64,000 nucleotides of DNA from Klenkia marina (GCF_900101025.1 NZ_FMUH01000001.1:372001-436000), one strand, 5' to 3'. Positions 32,753 through 42,443 are shown, counted from the first letter of the stretch. A program made the numbers and translations. The notes: generated from the sequence alone by a model not told the origin.

Positions 32753-34524
32753 TCGACCACCTGACCCCCGAGGCGTGGGCCGCCGCCGGCCGGCACCTGG
32801 TGACCAAGGCGCTGTCGGAGTTCGCGCACGAGCGGCTGCTCGTCCCCGAACCGGTCGACGGTGGCTACGTCGTCCGCTCGGACGACGGCGGCACCGAGTA
32901 CCGCTTCACCGCCCGACGGCTGCCCCTGGACCACTGGCTGGTCGACCCGGGCAGCGTCGTCCGGCTGGTCGGCGGCACCGAGCACCCGCTCGACGCCGTG
33001 CAGTTCGTGCTCGACGTCCGCGGTGCGCTGCGCCTGTCGGACGCCGTCCTGCCGGTGTACCTGGAGGAGATCACCTCGACGCTGGCCTCGCGGGCGTTCA
33101 AGGCCGCGCGGGGGCTGCCGACGTCGGCGGAGCTGGTGGACGCCGACTTCCAGACGGTCGAGACGTCGATGACCGAGGGCCACCCCTGCTTCGTGGCCAA
33201 CAACGGCCGCCTGGGCTTCACCGCCGCCGAGTTCGGGCAGCACGCCCCGGAGGCGGCGAACCCGGTGCGGCTGGTCTGGGTGGCTGCCCGGCGCGACCGG
33301 TCGGTGCTGGCGGTCTCGGCCGGCCTGACCGAGCAGGAGCTGTACGCCGGGGAGCTCGGCCGGCCCACCCTGGAGCGGTTCGCCGGCACCCTGCGCGCGC
33401 TCGGCCTCGACCCGGCCGACTACCGGTTCTTCCCGGTGCACCCGTGGCAGTGGGCGAACCGGGTGGCGGTCACCTTCGCCGCCGAGCTCGCCACCCGGCA
33501 GCTCGTGCACCTGGGCGAGGGGGACGACGAGATGCTCGCCCAGCAGTCGATCCGCACCCTGTTCAACACCTCGAGGCCGCACCGGCACTACGTGAAGACG
33601 TCGCTGTCGGTGCTCAACATGGGCTTCCTGCGCGGGCTGTCGACCGAGTACATGGCGGTGACGCCGGCGATCAACGACTGGGTGCACGAGCTGGTGAGCG
33701 GTGACCCCGTGCTCGCCGGGTGCGGGTTCTCGGTGCTGCGCGAGCGGGCCGCGGGCGGGTTCCGCGCCGACTGGGTGCAGCAGGCCACCGCGCCGGGCTC
33801 GCCCTACCGCAAGATGCTGGCCGCGCTGTGGCGCGAGAGCCCGGTGCCCTCGCTGCGCCCGGGCCAGCGGCTGGCCACCATGGCCTCGCTGCTGCACGTC
33901 GACGACGCCGGCCGCCCGTTCGTCTCAGCACTGGTCGAGCGTTCGGGGCTGCCCGCCCGCGACTGGCTGCGCCGCTACCTCGACGCCTACCTGGTGCCGG
34001 TGGTGCACTGCCTGACCGCGCACCGGCTCGCGTTCATGCCGCACGGGGAGAACCTGGTGCTGGTGCTCGAGGACGGCGTCCCGGTGCGTGCGGTGATGAA
34101 GGACATCGGCGAGGAGGTCGCGCTGCTGAACAGCGACGTCGACCTGCCGGCCGACGTCGAGCGGATCCGGGTGCAGGTGCCCGAGGAGCACGTGCCGCTG
34201 TCGGTGCAGACCGACGTCCTCGACTGCTTCTTCCGCTTCCTGGCCCCCCTGCTCGACGAGGACGGCGTCCTGCCGGTCGAGGAGTTCTGGGCCGAGGTCG
34301 CCGCCTGCCTGCGCGCGTGGGAGGCCGCGACGCCGGGGCTCGACGGGCGGCGGGTCGACCTGTTCGCCCCCACCTTCCCGCTGTCGGCGCTCAATCGGCT
34401 GCAGCTGCGCGACAACCGGCAGATGGTCGACCTGGCCGACCCGTCGAGCGCCCTGCAGCTGGTCGGCGACCTGGTCAACCCGCTGTACGCCCACCGCGCA
34501 GCCGGGGTGCTCCCGCAGCGTTGA
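32749..34524 (+). CDS. desD: NIS siderophore synthetase (IucA/IucC family), DesD-like
   Basis: ATP-dependent synthetase that condenses N-hydroxy-N-succinylcadaverine units into the siderophore (NRPS-independent route). The 591-residue length is typical. Visible are EGHPCFVANNGRLGF (substrate/ATP region), the family signature HPWQW (about residue 230), RPHRHYVKTSLSVLNMGF, and the C-terminal HGENLVLVLEDGVPV active-site block. GTG start overlaps desC (GTGA). The last codon and the stop (CGT TGA) lie inside palindromic repeat P2. No siderophore exporter, receptor or reductase gene is next to the cluster. Confidence 0.96.
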   Translation: MIDHLTPEAWAAAGRHLVTKALSEFAHERLLVPEPVDGGYVVRSDDGGTEYRFTARRLPLDHWLVDPGSVVRLVGGTEHPLDAVQFVLDVRGALRLSDAVLPVYLEEITSTLASRAFKAARGLPTSAELVDADFQTVETSMTEGHPCFVANNGRLGFTAAEFGQHAPEAANPVRLVWVAARRDRSVLAVSAGLTEQELYAGELGRPTLERFAGTLRALGLDPADYRFFPVHPWQWANRVAVTFAAELATRQLVHLGEGDDEMLAQQSIRTLFNTSRPHRHYVKTSLSVLNMGFLRGLSTEYMAVTPAINDWVHELVSGDPVLAGCGFSVLRERAAGGFRADWVQQATAPGSPYRKMLAALWRESPVPSLRPGQRLATMASLLHVDDAGRPFVSALVERSGLPARDWLRRYLDAYLVPVVHCLTAHRLAFMPHGENLVLVLEDGVPVRAVMKDIGEEVALLNSDVDLPADVERIRVQVPEEHVPLSVQTDVLDCFFRFLAPLLDEDGVLPVEEFWAEVAACLRAWEAATPGLDGRRVDLFAPTFPLSALNRLQLRDNRQMVDLADPSSALQLVGDLVNPLYAHRAAGVLPQR

Positions 34525-34593
34525 CCATGCAGTTCGGCAACGGCGGCGCGCCGTCCAACCGCGTGGCGTCGTTGCCGATCTGCATGGTCAACG
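34519..34593. repeat. Palindromic repeat P2, copy a
   Basis: Arms CGTTGACCATGCAGTTCGG and its mirror CCGATCTGCATGGTCAACG enclose a 37-base centre. Copy b is at 35506-35580. The first bases of the left arm, CGTTGA, form the final Arg codon and stop of desD. It also lies at the 3' end of the convergent VOC gene, so it may terminate from both sides. Confidence 0.9.
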
Positions 34594-34604
34594 GGCCTGA
34601 TGGG

Positions 34605-35051
34605 CTACTGCAGGTCCTCCACCGTCATCGCCGAGGCGTCGAAGTCGCGGTGCTCGACCAGCACCATCCAGTTGCCGGAGTTGTCGCGCATGAGCGCCTC
34701 GACCCCGTAGGGGCGTTCGGCCGGGGGCTGGATGAACGTGACGCCCTTCGCGGTCAGGTCCTCGTACGTCTTCTGGCAGTCGTCCACGGCCAGGCCGATG
34801 CCGGGCAGCCCGCCCTCGGCCTGCGCGCGCTGCATCGCGGCGACCAGGTCGTCGGACAGCGGCTTGCTCGGCGTCGTGAGGTGCACCGACAGCTCGGGCT
34901 GGTTCGGGTGCCGCACCGTGCACCAGCGGAAGTCCTCGGCCAGCTGGATGTCCTCCTGCTCTTCGAAGCCCAGGACGTCGACGTAGAACGTCTTCGACTC
35001 CGAGATGTCCTTCACCCACACGCTGACCAGCGAGATGTTCGAGATCGTCAT
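34605..35051 (-). CDS. VOC-superfamily protein
   Basis: A 148-residue glyoxalase/extradiol-dioxygenase-fold protein: ISLVSVWVKDISESKTFYVDVLGF at the start, then ELSVHLTTPSKPL, GIGLAVDDCQKTYEDLTAKGV and the end motif LMRDNSGNWMVLVEH, with the His/Glu metal ligands plausible but not all obvious. It is preceded, 10 bases upstream, by an AraC-family gene on the same strand; AraC/VOC pairs of this type are common and the regulator may control this gene. Substrate unknown. Confidence 0.9.
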   Translation of the reverse strand: MTISNISLVSVWVKDISESKTFYVDVLGFEEQEDIQLAEDFRWCTVRHPNQPELSVHLTTPSKPLSDDLVAAMQRAQAEGGLPGIGLAVDDCQKTYEDLTAKGVTFIQPPAERPYGVEALMRDNSGNWMVLVEHRDFDASAMTVEDLQ

Positions 35052-35061
35052 GCCGACGACG

Positions 35062-35490
35062 CTAGGGGGCGGCGTCCCCCGGCTGCTTCTCCCCGCTTGC
35101 GGTCATGCCGCGCATGAACACCCAGCAGCCGGGGATGTGCGGCGCCCCGGTGGCCGCCCACCGCCGCTGGTAGGCGCTCGGGGTCTCCCCCACCAGCTCG
35201 CGGAACCGGCTGGAGAACGACCCGAGGCTGGAGAAGCCCACCAGGTGGCAGACCTCGGTGACCGTGAGGTTCGTCGTCCGCAAGAGGTCCTGGGCGCGCT
35301 CGACCCGGCGGCGCGAGAGGTGCGCGGCCGGCGAGACGCCGTAGGTGGCGGTGAACAGCCGCTGGAAGTGGAACGGGCTGAGCGCCGCGACCGCGGCCAG
35401 CTGCGCCAGCGTCAACGGCTGGTCGTAGTGCCGGTCGGCGTGGTCCCGCGCCCGCCGCAGGTGCTCCAGCACGTCGTCGTGCGCCCGCAC
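35062..35490 (-). CDS. AraC-family transcriptional regulator (DNA-binding domain only)
   Basis: A 142-residue protein consisting of the double helix-turn-helix of AraC/XylS regulators with no sensory N-terminal domain. First HTH: TLAQLAAVAALSPFHFQRLF; second: TEVCHLVGFSSLGSFSSRFR, then the signature ending GETPSAYQRRW. A 25-residue tail with a Cys follows. GTG start at 35490. It is upstream of and co-directional with the VOC gene, and starts 16 bases from repeat P2 copy b. How it senses a ligand is not visible. Confidence 0.92.
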   Translation of the reverse strand: MRAHDDVLEHLRRARDHADRHYDQPLTLAQLAAVAALSPFHFQRLFTATYGVSPAAHLSRRRVERAQDLLRTTNLTVTEVCHLVGFSSLGSFSSRFRELVGETPSAYQRRWAATGAPHIPGCWVFMRGMTASGEKQPGDAAP

Positions 35491-35505
35491 GTCACCCTCC
35501 TCCGC

Positions 35506-35580
35506 CGTTGATCATGCAGATCGGCAACGGTGACGCGCCCGGCACCCGCGTGCCGCCGTTGCCGATCTGCATGATCAACG
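35506..35580. repeat. Palindromic repeat P2, copy b
   Basis: Perfect 25-base arms: left CGTTGATCATGCAGATCGG plus CAACGG, right its exact reverse complement, around 25 bases. On the minus strand the terminal CGTTGA forms the last Arg codon and stop of ackA, exactly as copy a does for desD. It separates ackA from the araC promoter. Confidence 0.92.
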
Positions 35581-36741
35581 AGGGGCGACGGCGGCCAGGG
35601 CGTGGCGGGCGATCTGGAGCTCCTCGTTCGTGGGGACGACCAGCACCGGTACCTGCGCGCCGTCGGGGCTGATGGCCCGGGCTCCCCGGTCGCGGGCCGA
35701 GTTCGACGCCGGGTCGATCTGCAGTCCCAGGTGGGCCAGGCCCTCGACCACCCGCGCCCGCACCTCGGGGCTGTTCTCGCCCACGCCGGCGGTGAAGACC
35801 AGCGCGTCGAGGCCGCCGAGGTGGGCGAGGTAGGCGCCCACGTAGCCGCGGATCCGGTGTGCGTACACGTCCAGCGCGAGCTCGGCGCGGGGGTCACCGG
35901 AAGAAGCCGCCGCCAGGACGTCGCGCAGGTCGCCGGAGCCGGTCAGCCCGGCCAGGCCGCTGCGCCGGTTGAGCAGGGCGTCGACCTCGTCGACCGACAT
36001 CCCGGTGCGCAGCAGGTGCAGCACCGCGCCCGGGTCGAGGTCGCCGCCGCGGGTGCCCATCACCAGGCCCTCGAGCGGGGTGAGCCCCATCGAGGTGGCG
36101 ATCGAGCGGCCGTCGGACACCGCGCAGGCCGAGGCCCCGTTGCCCAGGTGCAGCACCACGAACCGGCCCTCGCGCCCCAGGAAGCGGGCGGCCTCGGCCG
36201 ACACGTACTCGTGCGAGGTGCCGTGGAAGCCGTACCGCCGGATGCCCCGCTCGGCGGCGAGGTCGGCGTCGATGGCGTACGTGCTGGCCTCGGGCGGGAT
36301 GGTCGCGTGGAAGGCGGTGTCGAACACGGCGACCTGCGGCACCCCGGGGAACGCCTGCCGGGCGGCCCGGACGCCGAGCAGCCCCGGCGGGTTGTGCAGC
36401 GGCGCGAGGTCGGCCAGCTCCTCGACGGCGGCCTCGACCTCGTCGTCCACCACGACCGGGGCGCTGAACCGGGCGCCGCCGTGCACCAGGCGGTGCCCGA
36501 CCACGTCGGGTGCCAGGTCCAGACCGGCGGCGGCGCAGGTGCGCATCATCAGCGCCAACGCCGCCGTGTGGTCGGGGACGTCGGCGTCGACCACGACCTC
36601 GCCGTCCGGCCCGCGGTGCGTGATCGTGCCCGCGCCGCCGATCCGCTCGACCAGGCCCGAGCCGAGCACCCGCTCGGCGTCGTCCAGCAGTTGGTACTTC
36701 AGCGATGACGACCCGCTGTTGACCACCAGCACGGTGCTCAC
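35575..36741 (-). CDS. ackA: Acetate kinase
   Basis: Interconverts acetyl phosphate + ADP and acetate + ATP. The 388-residue sugar-kinase/Hsp70-fold enzyme has the N-terminal VLVVNSGSSSLKYQLL, the catalytic region VFDTAFHATIPPEA, GFHGTSHEYVS, HLGNGASACAV and FTAGVGENSPEVR, all signature blocks of AckA. The GTG start overlaps the stop of pta by four bases (GTGA), so the two enzymes of the acetate switch are translationally coupled. Its stop codon is supplied by repeat P2 copy b. Confidence 0.98.
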   Translation of the reverse strand: MSTVLVVNSGSSSLKYQLLDDAERVLGSGLVERIGGAGTITHRGPDGEVVVDADVPDHTAALALMMRTCAAAGLDLAPDVVGHRLVHGGARFSAPVVVDDEVEAAVEELADLAPLHNPPGLLGVRAARQAFPGVPQVAVFDTAFHATIPPEASTYAIDADLAAERGIRRYGFHGTSHEYVSAEAARFLGREGRFVVLHLGNGASACAVSDGRSIATSMGLTPLEGLVMGTRGGDLDPGAVLHLLRTGMSVDEVDALLNRRSGLAGLTGSGDLRDVLAAASSGDPRAELALDVYAHRIRGYVGAYLAHLGGLDALVFTAGVGENSPEVRARVVEGLAHLGLQIDPASNSARDRGARAISPDGAQVPVLVVPTNEELQIARHALAAVAPR

Positions 36742-38831
36742 GCGCCGGCCGCCTGCACCGCGGTGAGGGCGATGGTGTTGACGATGTCGCGCACGGTGGC
36801 ACCCCGCGAGAGGTCGTTGACCGGCCTGTTCAGGCCCTGCAGCACCGGGCCCATGGCGACGGCACCGGCCGAGCGCTGCACCGCCTTGTACGTGTTGTTG
36901 CCGGTGTTGAGGTCGGGGAAGACGAAGACCGTCGCCCGCCCGGCGACGTCCGAGCCCGGCATCTTCGCCGAGCCGACCTCGGGGTCGGCCGCGGCGTCGT
37001 ACTGCATGGGCCCGTCGACGACGAGCTCCGGCGCCCGCTCCCGCACCAGCCGGGTCGCCTCGCGCACCTTGTCGACGTCGGCACCCGAGCCGGAGTCGCC
37101 GGTGGAGTACGACAGCATCGCCACCCGCGGCTCGATGCCGAACTGCGCCGCGGTCGCCGCCGAGGAGATCGCGATGTCGGCCAGCTGCGCGGCGTCGGGC
37201 AGCGGGTTGACCGCGCAGTCGCCGTAGACCAGCACCCGGTCGGCCAGCGCCATGAGGAAGACGCTCGACACCACCGAGACGTCGGGTCGGGTGCGGATGA
37301 TCTCGAACGCCGGCCGGATGGTGTGCGCCGTGGTGTGCGCGGCGCCGGAGACCATGCCGTCGACCAGGCCGAGCTGCACCATCAGCGTGCCGAAGTACGA
37401 CACGTCGGGGACGACGTCGTACGCCGCCTCCACGGTGACCCCGCGGTGCGACCGCAGCGCCGCGTACTCCTCGGCGAACCGGGTGCGCAGGTCGTGGTCG
37501 AACGGGCTGAGCACCGCAGCGCCGGCGAGGTCCAGGCCCAGCTCCGAGGCCCGCCCGCGCACCTTCGTCTCGTCGCCCAGGATGGTCAGCCGGGCGATGC
37601 GGCGGGCCAGCACGGTGGCGGCGGCGCGCAGGATGCGGTCGTCGTCCCCCTCGGGCAGCACCACGTGCTGGTCGGCCGCGCGGGCGCGCTCGGTGAGCAG
37701 GTGCTCGAACATCAGCGGCGTCACGACGGTGGACGGGCCGACGTCGAGGCTGTCGAGCAGCCGGCGGGTGTCCACGGCCTCGTCGAACATCGCGATCGAC
37801 GTCTCGGTCTTGCGCGGGGAGTCCGAGGCGATGAGGCCCCGGGTGTGGATCACCCGGGCGGTGGTGTCGAAGGTGCCCAGCGAGGTGCGCACGATCGGCA
37901 GCGAGCTGCCGATGCCGGCGATGAGCTGCAGCACCGGCTCGGGCAGGTCGATGCCGCCGTTGAGCAGGATGCCGGTCGGCGAGGGGTAGGTGCCGGCCGC
38001 GTGCGCGGTCATCACCGCCAGGACGACGTCGGGCCGGTCGCCCGGGACGACGACCACCGAGCCCTCGAGCAGGCGCGGCAGCACGTTGACCATCGACATC
38101 GCCGCCACCACGACGCCCATGGCCTCGCGCTGCATCAGCTCGGGGTCACCGGCGACCAGCTCGCCGTCGACCGCCTCGGCCACCGTGGCGAACGTGGGGG
38201 CGATGAGGAAGGGCTCCTCGGGGATGGCCCAGACCGGCCGGTCGGTGACCGCCTGCACGGCTGCGACGCCGTCCTCCAGCCGGTCGGGGTCGGCGCGGTT
38301 GAGCACCACCGCGACCACCCCGGCGTGCTCGGCGGCCAGCTCGCGCAGGGCGGGCTCGGCGACGGCGGCCAGCGCCTCCGGGGTGCGGGCGGGCGCCTGG
38401 CCCAGCTGCTCGGCACCGGCCGGGTCGCGGCCGCCCAGCACCAGCACCACCGGGGTGCCCAGGTTGGCCGCGGTGCGGGCGTTGAACGACAGCTCGGTGG
38501 GCGAGCTGACGTCGGTGAAGTCCGACCCGACCACGACGACGGCGTCGCAGCGCGCCTCGACCGCCTTGTAGCGCTCGACGATGCGGGCGAGCGCGGCGTC
38601 GGCGTCGGCGTGGACGTCGTCGTAGGTGACGCCCACGGCCTCGTCGAACCCGATGCCCGCGGTGGTGCGCTCGAGCAGGGTGGCCAGCACCGGGTCGGTG
38701 GCGCCGCGGGCGACCGGCCGGAACACCCCCACCCGGCCGACCTCGCGGGTCAGCGTGGTGAGCAGGCCGAGGGCGACGATCGACTTGCCGGAGTGGCCCT
38801 CGACGGAGGCGACGTACACGCTGCGGGCCAG
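36738..38831 (-). CDS. pta: Phosphate acetyltransferase (long, three-domain type)
   Basis: Interconverts acetyl-CoA and acetyl phosphate. The product (about 697 residues) has an N-terminal P-loop domain of the BioD type (VEGHSGKSIVALGL), a middle DRTGG domain (GILLNGG...), and the C-terminal catalytic PTA domain from about residue 375 (VVLPEGDDDRILRAA ... PDLNTGNNTYKAVQRSAGA). The start is uncertain: GTG at 38819 lacks a ribosome binding site, whereas CTG at 38831 has GAGGAG five bases upstream and adds LARS, fitting the family N-terminus; I chose the CTG. It is coupled to ackA. Confidence 0.95.
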   Translation of the reverse strand: MARSVYVASVEGHSGKSIVALGLLTTLTREVGRVGVFRPVARGATDPVLATLLERTTAGIGFDEAVGVTYDDVHADADAALARIVERYKAVEARCDAVVVVGSDFTDVSSPTELSFNARTAANLGTPVVLVLGGRDPAGAEQLGQAPARTPEALAAVAEPALRELAAEHAGVVAVVLNRADPDRLEDGVAAVQAVTDRPVWAIPEEPFLIAPTFATVAEAVDGELVAGDPELMQREAMGVVVAAMSMVNVLPRLLEGSVVVVPGDRPDVVLAVMTAHAAGTYPSPTGILLNGGIDLPEPVLQLIAGIGSSLPIVRTSLGTFDTTARVIHTRGLIASDSPRKTETSIAMFDEAVDTRRLLDSLDVGPSTVVTPLMFEHLLTERARAADQHVVLPEGDDDRILRAAATVLARRIARLTILGDETKVRGRASELGLDLAGAAVLSPFDHDLRTRFAEEYAALRSHRGVTVEAAYDVVPDVSYFGTLMVQLGLVDGMVSGAAHTTAHTIRPAFEIIRTRPDVSVVSSVFLMALADRVLVYGDCAVNPLPDAAQLADIAISSAATAAQFGIEPRVAMLSYSTGDSGSGADVDKVREATRLVRERAPELVVDGPMQYDAAADPEVGSAKMPGSDVAGRATVFVFPDLNTGNNTYKAVQRSAGAVAMGPVLQGLNRPVNDLSRGATVRDIVNTIALTAVQAAGA

Positions 38832-38885
38832 GGTGGCTCCTCGGGCTGGCCCGCGGCCGGCGGGCGTCGGCTCGCTGTCGGGTCG

Positions 38886-38891
38886 AACCTA
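38886..38891 (-). promoter_or_regulatory. Probable -10 box of pta-ackA
   Basis: TAGGTT on the minus strand, about 55 bases before the proposed CTG start. The intervening leader is GC-rich and carries the GAGGAG ribosome binding site. Confidence 0.35.
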
Positions 38892-38908
38892 ACCGACACC
38901 CGGCCGGG

Positions 38909-39571
38909 TCACCCGCCGGGAGCCGGGCGCACCAGGCCGGTCTCGTAGGCCAGCACCGCGGCCTGGGTGCGGTCGCGCAGACCGAGCTTGCCCAGGATCC
39001 GGCCGACGTGGGTCTTCACGGTCAGCTCCGAGAGCACCAGCTCCGCGGCGATCTCGGCGTTGGACCGCCCGCCGGCCACCTGCACCAGCACCTCGCGCTC
39101 GCGGTCGGTGAGCGCGTCGAGCCGGGTGTCCCGGACGCCGGGGTGCGGCAGCTGGCCGGCGAAGGTCTCCAGCAGCCGCCGGGTGATCCGGGGCGAGACC
39201 ACGGCGTCCCCGGCCGCCACGGTGCGGATGGCGGCCAGCAGGTCGGCGGGCTCGGTGTTCTTGAGCAGGAACCCGCTGGCCCCGGCGCGCAGCGCGGCGA
39301 AGGCGTGCTCGTCGAGGTCGAAGGTGGTGAGCACCAGCACCCGGCTGGGCAACCCGGCGGCGACGATCTGCGCGGTGGCCGCCACTCCGTCCAGCACCGG
39401 CATGCGCACGTCCATCACCACGACGTCGGGGCGCAGCTGCCGGGCCAGCGCCACTGCGGCCGCGCCGTCGCCGGCCTGGCCCACGACCTCGAGGTCGGGC
39501 TGGCTGTCGAGCACCATGCCGAACCCGACGCGCACCAGCGGTTCGTCGTCGACCAGGAGCACCGTCGTCAT
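38909..39571 (-). CDS. NarL/LuxR-family response regulator
   Basis: A 220-residue two-component regulator. The receiver domain has [12 protein letters not shown], the phosphoacceptor Asp in [12 protein letters not shown] (about D54), and the switch Thr/Lys in VLTTFDLDE and FLLKNT. The C-terminal LuxR HTH reads [22 protein letters not shown] and [14 protein letters not shown]. Its ATG overlaps the stop of the histidine kinase gene (ATGA). Together with the kinase and the ABC transporter genes upstream it forms a four-gene unit, suggesting control of the exporter in response to an envelope or drug signal. Confidence 0.96.
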   Translation of the reverse strand: MTTVLLVDDEPLVRVGFGMVLDSQPDLEVVGQAGDGAAAVALARQLRPDVVVMDVRMPVLDGVAATAQIVAAGLPSRVLVLTTFDLDEHAFAALRAGASGFLLKNTEPADLLAAIRTVAAGDAVVSPRITRRLLETFAGQLPHPGVRDTRLDALTDREREVLVQVAGGRSNAEIAAELVLSELTVKTHVGRILGKLGLRDRTQAAVLAYETGLVRPAPGG

Positions 39572-40725
39572 GCCGGCACCTGCGCGCCGATCGGCAGCGT
39601 GCCGCGCACCCGCCACCCGCCGTCGACCGGTCCGGTCTCGACCGTCCCACCCCAGGACCCGAACCGCTCGCGCATGCCGACCAGCCCGTGCCCGGCCGGC
39701 CGGTCGGGATCCCGCGGGCGCTCGCCGCGGCCGTCGTCGACGACCTCCACCTCGAGGGCGTCGGCACCCCAGCGCAGGGCGACCCGGGCCGACCGGGCGC
39801 CGTCGGCGTGGGTGAGCGTGTTGGTCAGCGCCTCCTGCACCAGCCGGTGGACGGCGAGCTGCGCAGTGGCCGGCAACGCCGCGGGGGTGCCGGTCACGCT
39901 GAGGGTGACCGCCAGCCCGGCGGAGCGGACCTGCTCGAGCAGCTGGTCGAGCTGGGCCAGGCCGGGGGCGGGGGCGTCGTCGGGCTCGCCGTCGGCGCGC
40001 AGCACGCCGAGCAGCCGGTGCATCTCGGCGATCGCCTCGCGCCCGGTCGCCGCCACCTGCGCCATCGCCCCGCGGGCCCGCTCGGGGTCGGCGGCCAGGG
40101 CGTAGCCGGCGCCGTCGGCCAGGGCGGTCATGACCGAGATGTTGTGCGCCACGACGTCGTGCACCTCGCGGGCGATGCGGGTGCGTTCCTCGGCGACGGC
40201 GGCGCGGGCCCCGGCGTCCCGTTCCCGCTCGGCGCGCACGGCCCGCTCCTCCAGCGCCACCAGCAGCGAGCGGCGGGTGCGCCGGTTGCGCCCGGCCACC
40301 ACGGCGACCACGGTCACCGCGCTCAGCGGCACCACCCCCTCGCCCCCGAGCCGGCCGAGCAGGCCCAGCACCGCGAGGGTGACCGGCACCGCCGCGACGA
40401 CGGCGGTCGCCACGACCACCTCGCGCACCGGACGGCGGTCGGCCACCGAGGCCAGCAGCCACAGCAGCACCACCCCGGCCGGCAGCAGCCGCTGAGGTTC
40501 CAGACCGTGGGCGACCCACCAGGCCCCGAGGACGACGGCGGCCACCCCCAGCGCGGCGAGCGGGGCGCGGTGCCGGGCCAGGGCGGTGGCCCACAGCAGC
40601 GTCGAGACGACCACCGCACCCGCCGTCAGCCCGCCGACCCGGACCAGCGGCCCCAGGGAGAGCACGGCCAGCACGACGACCGGTGCGACCAGGCGCACAC
40701 GGGCCGAGGACGTCATGCCGGTCAT
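39568..40725 (-). CDS. Sensor histidine kinase (HisKA_3 type)
   Basis: A 385-residue membrane kinase. Residues 1-145 contain about five to six short membrane helices with almost no extracytoplasmic loops, the layout of intramembrane-sensing kinases. The dimerisation/phosphoacceptor motif is [14 protein letters not shown] (His about 197), followed by the ATPase with [13 protein letters not shown] (N box) and [10 protein letters not shown] (G1) and a G2 motif [11 protein letters not shown]. It overlaps the response regulator gene by four bases and starts nine bases after the ABC permease stop. Confidence 0.95.
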   Translation of the reverse strand: MTGMTSSARVRLVAPVVVLAVLSLGPLVRVGGLTAGAVVVSTLLWATALARHRAPLAALGVAAVVLGAWWVAHGLEPQRLLPAGVVLLWLLASVADRRPVREVVVATAVVAAVPVTLAVLGLLGRLGGEGVVPLSAVTVVAVVAGRNRRTRRSLLVALEERAVRAERERDAGARAAVAEERTRIAREVHDVVAHNISVMTALADGAGYALAADPERARGAMAQVAATGREAIAEMHRLLGVLRADGEPDDAPAPGLAQLDQLLEQVRSAGLAVTLSVTGTPAALPATAQLAVHRLVQEALTNTLTHADGARSARVALRWGADALEVEVVDDGRGERPRDPDRPAGHGLVGMRERFGSWGGTVETGPVDGGWRVRGTLPIGAQVPA

Positions 40726-40734
40726 CGTCCCCGC

Positions 40735-41532
40735 TCAGGCGTCGCGGGTGCGCAGTCGCCACACCGCGGCGGCCAGCCCGACCGCCACGTACCCGACCAG
40801 CACCGCGAACCCGGTCCACGGCGCGAACTGGTCGGCCGTGGTGGCCAGCCGCAGCAGGCTCCCGCCGGCCGAGCTGGGCAGCCACCGCACGACGTCGGGG
40901 CCCCAGTCGGCCGGCAGCAGGCCGCCGAGCACCGGGAGCAGGAAGACCAGCCCGAACAGGGTCGCCACGGCGCCCGCCGTCGAGCGCAGCAACCAGCCCA
41001 GCGCCGAGCCCAACAGGGTGATCGCGGTCAGGTAGAGCGCCGTCCCCAGCACGACCCGCAGCACGCCGTCCTCGCCCAGACCGGGCATGCCGTCGGCGAC
41101 GGCCGAGCCGACCGCGTAGGAGACCGACGCCGCGACCATCGCCGTGACCAGCACGACCCCGCCCAGGACGGCGGCCTTGGCCGCGAGCACCGGCCAGCGC
41201 CGGGGCGTGGCCGCGAGCGTGCTGCGGATCGTGCCGGAGGTGTACTCGCCGGTGACCAGCAGGACCCCGAGCACCCCGAGCGCCAGCTGGGCCAGGTTGT
41301 AGCCGGCCAGCGCGAGGGTGAGGGGCTGGGCGAAGTCGACGCCGGGCGGGCCCCCGCCGTTGCCCCCCGGCCCGCCGTCGCCGGCCGTGCTGGTGAACAG
41401 CAGACCGAGCAGCACCATGCCGACGAGCGCGCCGGCCAGGACGTACCAGGTGGAGCGCAGCGAGCGGGCCTTGAGCCACTCACCGCGCAGGAGACCGGTC
41501 GTCGTCGCCGTGCGCTCCAGGGTCGCGGTCAT
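40735..41532 (-). CDS. ABC-2-type exporter permease
   Basis: A 265-residue permease with six predicted membrane helices and a Gly/Pro-rich loop after the first ([14 protein letters not shown]). The helix with [20 protein letters not shown] is the typical coupling helix of ABC-2 permeases (GEYTxGTIR). It overlaps the ATPase gene by four bases and forms a two-subunit exporter with it. The substrate may be a drug, lipid or peptide; the adjacent intramembrane-sensing kinase resembles bacitracin-type detection systems in gene order only. Confidence 0.93.
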   Translation of the reverse strand: MTATLERTATTTGLLRGEWLKARSLRSTWYVLAGALVGMVLLGLLFTSTAGDGGPGGNGGGPPGVDFAQPLTLALAGYNLAQLALGVLGVLLVTGEYTSGTIRSTLAATPRRWPVLAAKAAVLGGVVLVTAMVAASVSYAVGSAVADGMPGLGEDGVLRVVLGTALYLTAITLLGSALGWLLRSTAGAVATLFGLVFLLPVLGGLLPADWGPDVVRWLPSSAGGSLLRLATTADQFAPWTGFAVLVGYVAVGLAAAVWRLRTRDA

Positions 41533-42443
41533 GCCGGCTGCTCCTCGGTGCGGTACTCGCGCTCGTCGGCGGTGAGCGCCATGAACGCCTCCTCGAGGGA
41601 GGCCTGGACGGGGGTGAGCTCGTGCACGGCGATGCCGGCCTGCGCGGCGCGGTCGCCGACCACCTCGGGCCCGACGCCGCGGACCAGCAGCACCCCGGTC
41701 TCCGCGGACTCCACCACGACGTCCGGACCGGCCAGCAACCCCGCGAGCTCGGCGGCCCGCGTACTGCGCACCCGGACGCCGTCACCGCCGGCACGGCGGA
41801 TGAACTCGGCCGTCGGCACGTCGGCGACCAAGCGGCCTCGGCCCATGACGACGAGGTGGTCGGCGGTCACCGCCATCTCGGCCATGAGGTGGGAGGAGAA
41901 GAAGACGGTGCGCCCCTCGGCGGCCAGCCGCCGGGCCAGGGTGCGGATCCACAGGACGCCGTCGGGGTCCAGCCCGTTGACCGGCTCGTCCAGGACGACG
42001 GTGGCGGGGTCCCCGAGCAACGCGGTGGCCACGCCGAGGCGCTGGCCCATGCCGAGGGAGAACCCGCCGACCCGCTTCCCGGCCACGGAGGTGAGCCCGG
42101 CCAACTCGAGCACGGCGTCGACCCGGGTGCGCGGCAGCCCCGCCGTGGCGGCGAGGACCTGCAGGTGGGCGCGGGCGGTGCGGCCCGGGTGCAGCGCCCG
42201 CGCCTCGAGCAGCGCACCGACCTGCCGCAGCGGGTCGCGGTGCTCGGCGTAGGGCCTGCCGTTCACCAGCGCGGTGCCCGAGGTCGGCCGGTCCAGGCCC
42301 AGCACCATCCGCATGGTGGTGGACTTGCCCGCACCGTTGGGGCCCAGGAAGCCGGTGACGACACCGGGCCGGACGGTCACGGTCACGTCGTCGACGGCGA
42401 GCCGCTCGCCGTAGCGCTTGGTCAACCCGCGCAGTTCGATCAT
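41529..42443 (-). CDS. ABC transporter ATP-binding protein (exporter type)
   Basis: A 304-residue ATPase with Walker A GPNGAGKSTTM (about residues 35-45), a signature FSLGMGQRLGVA in which the usual LSGG is SLGM, Walker B VVLDEPVNGLDPDG and the switch H in FFSSHLMAEM. The C-terminal extension of about 90 residues is the DrrA-type domain. The start is ATG at 42443. First gene of the ATPase-permease-kinase-regulator operon. Confidence 0.96.
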   Translation of the reverse strand: MIELRGLTKRYGERLAVDDVTVTVRPGVVTGFLGPNGAGKSTTMRMVLGLDRPTSGTALVNGRPYAEHRDPLRQVGALLEARALHPGRTARAHLQVLAATAGLPRTRVDAVLELAGLTSVAGKRVGGFSLGMGQRLGVATALLGDPATVVLDEPVNGLDPDGVLWIRTLARRLAAEGRTVFFSSHLMAEMAVTADHLVVMGRGRLVADVPTAEFIRRAGGDGVRVRSTRAAELAGLLAGPDVVVESAETGVLLVRGVGPEVVGDRAAQAGIAVHELTPVQASLEEAFMALTADEREYRTEEQPA

